DNA of 64,000 bases from JAJDUF01 sp965214295 (GTDB taxonomy: Bacteria > Chloroflexota > UBA11872 > UBA12225 > JAJDUF01), in NCBI GenBank assembly GCA_965214295.1, contig OZ243944.1, forward strand, positions 3,348,001 to 3,412,000. The letters run 5' to 3'. Positions 58,575 through 64,000 of this stretch are shown here, piece by piece. Every line of letters begins with the position of its first letter. Position 1 is the first letter of the stretch. The notes under the pieces were generated by a model, which was given only the letters and a program-made list of their open reading frames with translations, ran no database searches and had not been told where the DNA came from. Position numbers and translations under genes: made by a program.

Positions 58575-60318
58575 TACGACACCGCCGGGCCAACCCAAGC
58601 CAAACCACACCAGCCGCACGGATGGTGGGAGGGGTGGTGCGGCTTTGGCTCGGCTCTCCCGTTCCGGCTCGCACTCCCAGCCGTGCCCTACCGTGCTCGT
58701 GGCCGACGGGTTGGCGGGCGAGGGCTTGGCGCTCCTGCACGAGCAGGCCGAGGTGGTCGTTGCGAATGGCCTGACCGAGCAACAACTCATCGCCAGAATA
58801 CCCCGCTTCGATGCCCTGATCGTGCGGAGCCAGGCCCGCGTGACGGCTAAGGTGCTCGCCGCCGGCCGGCGGCTCCGCATCGTCGGACGCGCCGGAACGG
58901 GCGTGGACAACATTGACCTGGCGGAGGCCACGCGCCGGGGGGTCATTGTGGTCAATGCCGCGACCGCCAACACGCACGCGGCGGTGGAGCATACGCTGGC
59001 CTTGATCCTGTCGCTGGCCCGGCACGTGCCGGCGGCGCATGCTGCCGTGCGGCAGAAGCAATGGGAGCGTGGTGAGTTTGTCGGTGTCGAGCTGCGCGGT
59101 AAGGTGCTCGGCATCATCGGTCTGGGGCGCATCGGCAGTCTGGTGGCGCGGCGGGCGCAGGCGTTCGAGATGACCGTGATCGCGCACGATCCGTTTGTCT
59201 CCGAGGATCGCGCCCGGCAGGTCGGCGTGCGGCTCTCCGGCCTGGATGATCTGTTGCGGTGCGCCGATTTCGTCTCGGTGCATGCTCCGTTGACCAGCAG
59301 CACTGCCGGCCTCTTGGATGCCGATAAGCTGGCCCTGCTCAAGCCCACCGCGCGTCTCATCAACTGTGCGCGCGGCGGGATCGTGGACGAGCACGCCTTG
59401 GCCGCGGCCCTCATGGCCGGACGGTTGGCCGGGGCCGCAGTGGACGTGTTCGAGACGGAGCCGCCAGACCGGAGTCCGCTGCTGACCGTGCCCAACGTAG
59501 TGCTCACGCCGCATCTGGGCGCCTCGACCGAGGAAGCGCAGCGAGGCGTCGCGTTGGACGTTGCCGAGCAGACGCTTGCGGCGCTACGCGGTGAGTACGT
59601 CGCTGGTGCGGTGAACGCGCCCTTCATCCTCCCGGAGGCGCTGTCCCTGCTCCAGCCGTACCTGGACCTGGCGGAACGGCTCGGCTCCTTCTTGCGGCAG
59701 GTGATTGGCGGCCGTATTGACGAGGTGGAGGTGGTCTTGGCCGGCCTACTGGCCGAGCACGATAGCGCGCTGCTCACGGCGGCGGCGCTCAAGGGCTTGA
59801 TTGACCCCATCACCGATGAGCGGGTCAACATCGTGAACGCGCGGCACGTGGCACGCAGCCGTGGCTTGCGCGTGCGTGAGCGGCGAGAAAGCGCGGCCGC
59901 GTGCAGCGAACTCGCTTGCTCCGCACGGTCTACAAACATCGGTGGTGCGGACCGAGCAAGCGACTATGCCAACTTGATCGAGCTACGGGTGCATTCCGGG
60001 TCGGCGACTCGCCTCGTCGCCGGTACGATCCTCAGTAATGTGCCGCGGATTGTGCGGATTGACGATTTCGACATTGATGTCCATCCGTTCGGTCACCTGT
60101 TGATCACGACCCATCAGGATCGCCCCGGCGTGATCGGCCGCGTCGGGACCCTGCTGGGCACCGGGGACATCAACATCTCGCGGATGCAGGTAGGTCGGCA
60201 CGTCCCGCGCGGCGAATCGATTATGGTGATGAACGTGGATGAGCAGGTGCCACCGGAGCTGCTTGCAGAGCTGGCGGCCCTCTCGCCGATGCAGTCCATC
60301 ATTCCGGTGAGCCTGTAG
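58567..60318 (+). CDS. serA: D-3-phosphoglycerate dehydrogenase
   Basis: 583-aa PGDH, first enzyme of serine synthesis. Substrate/NAD domains: VGRAGTGVDNIDLAEATRRG, NAD motif LGIIGLGRIGSLVARR, catalytic Arg/Glu/His region NCARGGIVDEHAL and VLTPHLGASTEEAQ. An intervening domain and a C-terminal ACT domain (LLITTHQDRPGVIGRVGTLLG) follow. Two stretches are foreign: residues ~11-31, encoded by a palindromic element at 58600-58653, and residues ~448-468 (CSELACSARSTNIGGADRAS), encoded by a hairpin at 59913-59962, between RERRES and DYANLIEL. ATG overlaps the aminotransferase stop by 8 nt. Confidence 0.93.
   Translation: MADTTPPGQPKPNHTSRTDGGRGGAALARLSRSGSHSQPCPTVLVADGLAGEGLALLHEQAEVVVANGLTEQQLIARIPRFDALIVRSQARVTAKVLAAGRRLRIVGRAGTGVDNIDLAEATRRGVIVVNAATANTHAAVEHTLALILSLARHVPAAHAAVRQKQWERGEFVGVELRGKVLGIIGLGRIGSLVARRAQAFEMTVIAHDPFVSEDRARQVGVRLSGLDDLLRCADFVSVHAPLTSSTAGLLDADKLALLKPTARLINCARGGIVDEHALAAALMAGRLAGAAVDVFETEPPDRSPLLTVPNVVLTPHLGASTEEAQRGVALDVAEQTLAALRGEYVAGAVNAPFILPEALSLLQPYLDLAERLGSFLRQVIGGRIDEVEVVLAGLLAEHDSALLTAAALKGLIDPITDERVNIVNARHVARSRGLRVRERRESAAACSELACSARSTNIGGADRASDYANLIELRVHSGSATRLVAGTILSNVPRIVRIDDFDIDVHPFGHLLITTHQDRPGVIGRVGTLLGTGDINISRMQVGRHVPRGESIMVMNVDEQVPPELLAELAALSPMQSIIPVSL
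58600..58653. repeat. Palindromic element in the serA 5' coding region
   Basis: GCCGCAC...GTGCGGC flank the loop GGATGGTGGGAGGGGTG; outer sequence AGCCAAA pairs with TTTGGCT apart from an extra CCACACC on the left. Read in serA as RTDGGRGGAALA, the same frame as the copy in dop. Confidence 0.8.
59913..59962. repeat. Hairpin element inside serA
   Basis: CGCTTGCTCCGCAC (59913-59926) pairs with 59945-59962 apart from a 4-nt bulge. The residues it encodes interrupt an otherwise conserved loop of SerA. Confidence 0.65.
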
Positions 60319-60321
60319 TCC

Positions 60322-60374
60322 GCCGAGCCACCGCCGCACGGATGGTGGGAGGGGTGGTGCGGCGGTGGCTCGGC
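60322..60374. repeat. Perfect 18-bp palindromic element between serA and nadC
   Basis: GCCGAGCCACCGCCGCAC (60322-60339) pairs exactly with 60357-60374; loop GGATGGTGGGAGGGGTG, identical to that of the serA element. It starts 4 nt after the serA stop and ends 29 nt before nadC. Confidence 0.92.
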
Positions 60375-60403
60375 GAGCGGGCAAGCAAACGCGGAGGTAT
60401 GAG

Positions 60404-61384
60404 GTGTTGGAGCACTCACTCCCAAACCACACCACACCACCGCCCGTAGGAGCACAACCTGATGCGCCTCGGCTCGAGCCGCCCGATCGGCGTGTAGTGC
60501 GGGCGATGGTGCGGCGGGCCTTGGCAGAGGACGTGGGGCCGGGGGACATCACGACAACTGCGGTGGTGCCCCGCTCCGCGCAGGCCACAGCGCAACTGGT
60601 GGCGCGTGAGGCCGGTGTCTTGGCCGGGGCTGAGGTAGCCGCCCTCGCCTTCGGGCTGGTGCAGCCGGAGGTGGATATCGAGCACCACCGGCAGGATGGC
60701 GCACGCCTCGCGCCCGGCCAGCAAGTGTTGACGGTACAGGGGCCGGCGCGCGGTATCTTGACTGCGGAGCGGGTGGCGCTCAACTTCGTGCAGCGTCTGT
60801 CGGGCAGCGCGACGCTGACGGCCAGGTACGTTGCTGCCGTCGAGGGCACCGGCGCGACCATCGTGGAGACTCGCAAGACGACGCCGGGCTTGCGCGTGCT
60901 GGAGAAGTACGCCGTGCGCGCCGGTGGGGGGCGGAACCATCGTCAGGCGCTCTACGATGGCATCCTCATCAAGGACAATCACCTGCTGGTGGCCGGCTCG
61001 GTCCGCACTGCTGTTGCCTGGGCTAGGGCACACGCGCCGCACACGATGCGAGTGCAGGTCGAGGTGGATACGCTGGCGCAGGTCGAGGAGGCGCTCGCTG
61101 CGGGCGCCGACGCGATCACGTTCGACAACATGTCACCGGAGGCAGCGGCAACGGCGGTCCGGCTGGTGGCCGGCCGCGCGATTACGGAGGCCTCGGGGCA
61201 AGTGACGCTGGCGACGGTACGGGCTTACGCCGAGGCCGGCGTGGACATCATCTCGGTAGGCGAGCTGACTCACTCTGCACCGGCCCTCGATTTGGGGTTA
61301 GACTTTGCGGAGCTAGGGGACCCGCCGCGAGTAAGAGACCACCTGACCGCCAAGTCTGCCCAATGTGACCACTATGAGCGATAG
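60404..61384 (+). CDS. nadC: Nicotinate-nucleotide pyrophosphorylase (carboxylating)
   Basis: 326-aa quinolinate phosphoribosyltransferase of NAD synthesis. The catalytic Arg/Lys motifs are visible: ALAEDVGPGDITT, QRLSGSATLTARYV, ETRKTTPGLRVLEKYAVRAGGGRNHRQALYDGILIKDNHL, quoted only in part as ETRKTTPGLR and GGRNHR, and VEVDTLAQVEEAL, FDNMSPE, ASGQVTLATVRAYAEAGVDIISVGELTHS. The N-terminal ~30 residues before RRVVRAMVRRAL are extra; VGAQPDAP there resembles a decayed GCGCAGCATGCTGCGC palindrome. GTG at 60404 has GCGGAGG six bases upstream. Downstream gene overlaps by 11 nt. Confidence 0.93.
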   Translation: MLEHSLPNHTTPPPVGAQPDAPRLEPPDRRVVRAMVRRALAEDVGPGDITTTAVVPRSAQATAQLVAREAGVLAGAEVAALAFGLVQPEVDIEHHRQDGARLAPGQQVLTVQGPARGILTAERVALNFVQRLSGSATLTARYVAAVEGTGATIVETRKTTPGLRVLEKYAVRAGGGRNHRQALYDGILIKDNHLLVAGSVRTAVAWARAHAPHTMRVQVEVDTLAQVEEALAAGADAITFDNMSPEAAATAVRLVAGRAITEASGQVTLATVRAYAEAGVDIISVGELTHSAPALDLGLDFAELGDPPRVRDHLTAKSAQCDHYER

Positions 61385-61709
61385 CGTGCGGTTCGAGCGA
61401 CAGTATCGCACCGCTGCCTCGGAGGGCTATCATCTGCTCGACGGGGAGAAGCGGATCGGGCACGTTGACCTGCACTACACGCAGCGCGACGTGTATGCCT
61501 CGCTCATCCTGGAAGAGGATATGACCGAGGGGGCGCTGCTCGACCTCATCGAGCGGATTGACGATGCGCTCGTGCTCTCGGCCGAGGTGGCCCGCGATGA
61601 CCTCCTGGTGACGGTGTATCGGGGCCAGGAGCTCGGCTTCTACAGCGACGACTTCCTGGCCGAGCGGGCGTCGCGCCAGGATTCCCCGGATAGCCGCCGG
61701 CCGAACTAG
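61374..61709 (+). CDS. Small conserved-looking protein, unknown function
   Basis: 111-aa protein with alternating strands and helices: FERQYRTAASEGYHLLDGEK, RIGHVDLHYTQRDVYASLIL, LLDLIERIDDALVLSAEVAR, LLVTVYRGQELGFYSDDF. It looks like a compact alpha/beta protein without membrane segments or obvious metal sites. No family recognised. It overlaps nadC by 11 nt and is therefore translationally coupled, but a role in NAD synthesis is not implied by its sequence. Start ATG at 61374 (GTG at 61365 possible). Confidence 0.75.
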   Translation: MSDSVRFERQYRTAASEGYHLLDGEKRIGHVDLHYTQRDVYASLILEEDMTEGALLDLIERIDDALVLSAEVARDDLLVTVYRGQELGFYSDDFLAERASRQDSPDSRRPN

Positions 61710-61799
61710 CCTCGGCTCGTCGAGACATGCCGGCGCCGGCTGTTGCCCCCTGGCCGGGGCCGCGTGCTAGGAGCTACAGTTGACCCAAGGAGGACGGCA

Positions 61800-61946
61800 G
61801 TGACTGAGAAGGCGTCCGCCGGTGTGTGGGGCCAAGCTCTGCTGCTGGACAGCGCCGATGAAGGAGGCGACGAATACGGGTCGGTAGCTGGCAATGGAGG
61901 CGCCGCAGCTGACCGACAGGCGCTGCAGCTCGGAGGTTATCTGTAG
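61800..61946 (+). CDS. Possible 48-aa peptide with a strong ribosome site
   Basis: GTG start with AAGGAGGA at ideal spacing, then 48 codons (start MTEKASAGVWGQALLLDSAD, end LQLGGYL). The sequence is Gly/Ala/Asp-rich without membrane helix. No family or modifying enzyme is recognised nearby. It converges with and overlaps the EGRA-repeat protein gene by 10 nt. The support is mainly the ribosome site. Confidence 0.35.
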   Translation: MTEKASAGVWGQALLLDSADEGGDEYGSVAGNGGAAADRQALQLGGYL

Positions 61947-62473
61947 TCCATGCTTGGTGGCGGCTCATCGAAGCCGCCACCGTTCTGTTCTGCCTCGCCC
62001 CTGCGGGCATTCCATGACGACCATTGGGCAGAAGCCTGCTCATACCCTTCCCTTTGGCCTTCCGCCCGACCTTCCGCCCGACCTTCCGCCCGACCTTCCG
62101 CCCGACCTTCCGCCCGACCTTCCGCCCGACCTTCCGCCCGACCTTCCGCTCTGCCCTCTTTTCTTGCCTCTTCCTTAACCTTGGCTACTCTGGCGCGTGC
62201 CTCGTCCCTCTTGGCCAACAGCCATTCTGTAAGTGCCACTGTAACGCTCGCAGTCTCCGCCGCTCCTAGAGACAGGATCGCTGCTGCTACTCCTAGCGTC
62301 GCTACTGCCTCAAGGAACTCAAGAACGCCGTCTATGCGGACATATACGAGTACAATTATCGCTCCGACAAGAAGGGTAAATCTGAAAGACCAGAAGTAGA
62401 AACTCCTGAACCTCCTGTCGACACTCCATATGGATTCACGACGAGAATTGCGGCTGTCTTCATCGTTAGACAC
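61937..62473 (-). CDS. Membrane protein with a C-terminal EGRA repeat
   Basis: 178-aa protein: polar N-terminus, two hydrophobic helices (about 30-48, FRFTLLVGAIIVLVYVRI, and 54-80, FLEAVATLGVAAAILSLGAA), a charged helix, then eight EGRA tetrapeptides and an acidic tail. The DNA for the repeat is a 12-bp unit (CCTTCCGCCCGA on the plus strand) iterated eight times at 62058-62153, so copy number can change without frameshift. EGRA/EGRAEG tails occur in several unrelated bacterial proteins. Function unknown. Confidence 0.65.
   Translation of the reverse strand: MSNDEDSRNSRRESIWSVDRRFRSFYFWSFRFTLLVGAIIVLVYVRIDGVLEFLEAVATLGVAAAILSLGAAETASVTVALTEWLLAKRDEARARVAKVKEEARKEGRAEGRAEGRAEGRAEGRAEGRAEGRAEGRAEGQREGYEQASAQWSSWNARRGEAEQNGGGFDEPPPSMDYR
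62058..62153. repeat. 12-bp tandem repeat, eight copies, coding EGRA
   Basis: Unit CCTTCCGCCCGA, near-perfect; the last unit has diverged. Lies in the 3' half of the membrane protein gene. Confidence 0.9.
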
Positions 62474-62789
62474 TGCTCACCCGTTCCGCCCGCACTATGG
62501 GCGAGCGTAACACGCGACCAATGATCTGTCGAGCTACGTCATTCCTCCCGCTATCCGAGCAGCATTGGCGAGCCAGCTTTTTCCAGGGGTACCCTCGCCA
62601 GTATCCGGCGATCCACACGGTTGAACGCGGAAGAGTCCGAGCGGCTTATCAGGTGTTCGATGTCGCGCGGTGAGTACCGCGACTTGATTCGCCGCAAGCG
62701 CGATGAGGGCCTGCTATAGACAGTCCATGGACGCTGCCGGACGCCCCCTGTCGCTGTATTCACTGCCCTGGGTAGCGGCTGCGCCTAGC
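62474..62789. other. Gene-free gap with a possible decayed gene
   Basis: 316 bp without a convincing gene. Short frames on both strands (e.g. a plus-strand tail ending SRGEYRDLIRRKRDEGLL at about 62717) look like remnants, but none has an intact start or recognisable family. Confidence 0.4.
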
Positions 62790-63161
62790 CTACTCGTAAG
62801 TGTCGTCCGGCTCGTTGGGGGCCACCGTGGCGAGGATGAGCAACGGTTCGGTCGCGCTGACCGTTATCTCGTGGGGGGCACCGGGTTGAGCAAGCAAACA
62901 ACTACCCGGCTGCACCTCGACCGGTGGAGCATCACCGATCTTGAACGTGCCGCTCCCCTCCAGTACCAGGAACGATTCGCTGGCGCGCGGGTGCCAGTGG
63001 GGAGTCAGCTGCTCGCCCGGTGTCCAGTACAGGAGCACTTGGCGAAAGGCGGGGGTGGCAACGAGCGGCTCCCGCCACGGCGGCGGCCCGCGCCTGGCCT
63101 TGATCGTCTCGATCATCGTGGTGATCTCGTTGTTGGCGTCTTGGGGGGCCAAGTAGGGCAT
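62790..63161 (-). CDS. Cupin-domain protein
   Basis: 123-aa single-domain cupin. The metal motif of conserved cupin box 1 reads PHWHPRASESFLVLEGSG (HxH...E), and box 2 PGSCLLAQPGAPHEI carries the last His. Probably a small metal-binding enzyme or sensor; a substrate cannot be given. The ATG at 63161 follows AAGGAG; the open frame upstream is not used. Stands alone upstream of (and divergent from) the TerC-family gene. Confidence 0.87.
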   Translation of the reverse strand: MPYLAPQDANNEITTMIETIKARRGPPPWREPLVATPAFRQVLLYWTPGEQLTPHWHPRASESFLVLEGSGTFKIGDAPPVEVQPGSCLLAQPGAPHEITVSATEPLLILATVAPNEPDDTYE

Positions 63162-63334
63162 GATTGACTCCTTACTGCCTGGCGTGATGTGTGGACTACT
63201 ACGGAAGAAGGCACCGTAGAGGGGAACTTCGGCTAGACTACCACAAGCATGGGCGCGAGGAGCCGCCGGTGCCGCTCCCAGCAGTGCTGAGACGGCTGGC
63301 GGCATTTTGATCGCGCCATCGGGAGTGAAGCTGC

Positions 63335-64000
63335 ATGGTAGAGGTCGAATGGTGGGTCTGGGTCGCTTTCATCGCTGTGATCTTGTCGTTACTGTGTTTT
63401 GATCTCCTGGTCCTCAACCGCAAGGCTCACGTGGTTTCGACCCGTGAGGCCGGGCTGTGGACGGCGGGCTGGGTGACGCTCGGTCTCTCCTTTGCGGTGC
63501 TGCTGTGGGTATGGCATGGGGCGGAGCCAAGTCTCGCGTATCTCACCGGCTACCTCGTCGAATACAGCCTCTCCGTGGATAACGTCTTCGTCTTCGCACT
63601 GATCTTCACGTACTTCGCCGTGGCGCCGGAGTACCAGCATCGTGTGTTGTTCTGGGGCATTCTGGGAGCGATGTTCTTCCGGGGTATCTTCATTTTCGCC
63701 GGCGTGGCGCTGCTTCAGAACTTTGAGTGGATGTTCTATATTCTGGGCGCGTTCCTCGTCTACACCGGGATCAGGCTGGCGCGGAATAGCAACATCGAGG
63801 TCGAGCCGGGCGAGAACCCGGTGCTGCGGCTGCTGCGTCGTTTGGTACCGCTCACCGATGAGTACCACGGTCAGCGCTTCTTTGTGCGTAAGGCCGGTCA
63901 ACTGATGGCAACCCCGATGCTGGCGGTGCTCGTGGTCGTCGAGACGACGGACGTGGTCTTCGCCGTCGACTCCGTGCCCGCTATTTTGGGGATCACCCTT
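63335..64000 (+). CDS. TerC family membrane protein (3' end beyond the window)
   Basis: Partial gene, 222 codons present. Hydrophobic helices begin at the first residues (WWVWVAFIAVILSLLCFDLLVL). The family's acidic motifs are clear: EYSLSVDNVFVFALIF and ETTDVVFAVDSVPAI. TerC/Alx proteins are linked to metal (Mn, Ca) handling and tellurite resistance. ATG at 63335 is preceded by GGGAG. I looked for a yybP-ykoY manganese riboswitch upstream and did not find its core. Confidence 0.9.
   Translation, partial: MVEVEWWVWVAFIAVILSLLCFDLLVLNRKAHVVSTREAGLWTAGWVTLGLSFAVLLWVWHGAEPSLAYLTGYLVEYSLSVDNVFVFALIFTYFAVAPEYQHRVLFWGILGAMFFRGIFIFAGVALLQNFEWMFYILGAFLVYTGIRLARNSNIEVEPGENPVLRLLRRLVPLTDEYHGQRFFVRKAGQLMATPMLAVLVVVETTDVVFAVDSVPAILGITL

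Noticed and set aside
57597..59939. 780-codon open frame on the minus strand
   Set aside because: It is antisense to the clear class V aminotransferase and serA genes; its translation is Ser/Arg/Ala-rich without any domain, as expected from GC-rich shadow frames.
62551..62763. 70-codon minus-strand ORF in the gap before the cupin gene
   Set aside because: No ribosome site or family; neither strand shows an intact gene. Noted only as possible remnant.
63170..63334. yybP-ykoY manganese riboswitch upstream of the TerC-family gene
   Set aside because: The conserved core and helix pattern could not be found by eye.
1..64000. tRNA and rRNA genes
   Set aside because: I looked for T-arm-like and rRNA-like sequence and saw none; a covariance-model search would be needed to exclude them fully.

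Overview
The window reads as chromosomal DNA of a high-GC bacterium, most likely a member of the Chloroflexota (Thermomicrobia-like or a related class). This placement is an inference from gene content: a fused KorA/KorB pair, a K+-type membrane pyrophosphatase, a UPF0182 protein, Uma2, a DUF2089/YvlB-like pair, a Pup-PafA-Dop system, and very many short GC-rich dispersed palindromes. I saw no rRNA or tRNA gene. About 47 genes are supportable; the first lies close to the left edge and the last (TerC family) runs off the right edge.

Layout. 1-6.5 kb: a methyltransferase, a YggX-like protein, a very large secreted double CotH protein and a small dual-specificity phosphatase. 6.8-10.7 kb: TauE/SafE exporter, Gfo/Idh/MocA oxidoreductase, AroD fused to a degenerate AroE-like domain. 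11-15.6 kb: an iclR-korA-korB operon and a small membrane protein. 16-23.6 kb: LDH2-type dehydrogenase, eIF-2B-like protein, SirB1-like protein, HppA, HisC, Uma2. 23.7-29.2 kb: UPF0182, two small proteins, Fe-dependent alcohol dehydrogenase. 29.3-32.9 kb: a dop-pup-pafA operon on the minus strand, without proteasome genes in the window. 33.1-37.6 kb: DUF2089 and YvlB-like operon behind a consensus promoter, Pcm, a solute-binding lipoprotein, a ferredoxin. 38-41.7 kb: histidine kinase/response regulator pair and a DUF488 protein. 41.8-50.4 kb: two amidohydrolases, a methyltransferase, HflKC, a VOC protein, a YceI lipoprotein and a 40-aa lipoprotein. 50.6-54.8 kb: moxR-DUF58-DUF4129 operon. 54.9-57.4 kb: an accessory patch with a toxin-antitoxin-like pair, a solitary CRISPR-type repeat, an AT-richer HAD gene and a duplicated gene fragment. 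57.4-64 kb: class V aminotransferase-serA-(palindrome)-nadC-small gene, then a membrane protein with an EGRA repeat, a cupin and TerC.

The most unusual theme is a set of palindromic elements scattered between and inside genes. One family has 17-18 bp arms and a conserved 17-nt loop (GGATGGGGCCAGGGGTG-like). Arm sequences differ between copies while staying complementary, and several copies sit in frame inside housekeeping genes (dop, the histidine kinase twice, serA). Two of these are exactly 51 bp and start on codon boundaries. Three copies carry a second ~70-bp hairpin nested in the loop, and in one of the three its 31-nt loop is inverted. Other repeat families also enter coding sequence (korA twice, an amidohydrolase, the end of the solute-binding protein). 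The second theme is the compact dop-pup-pafA operon whose Pup-like tag ends in GGE.
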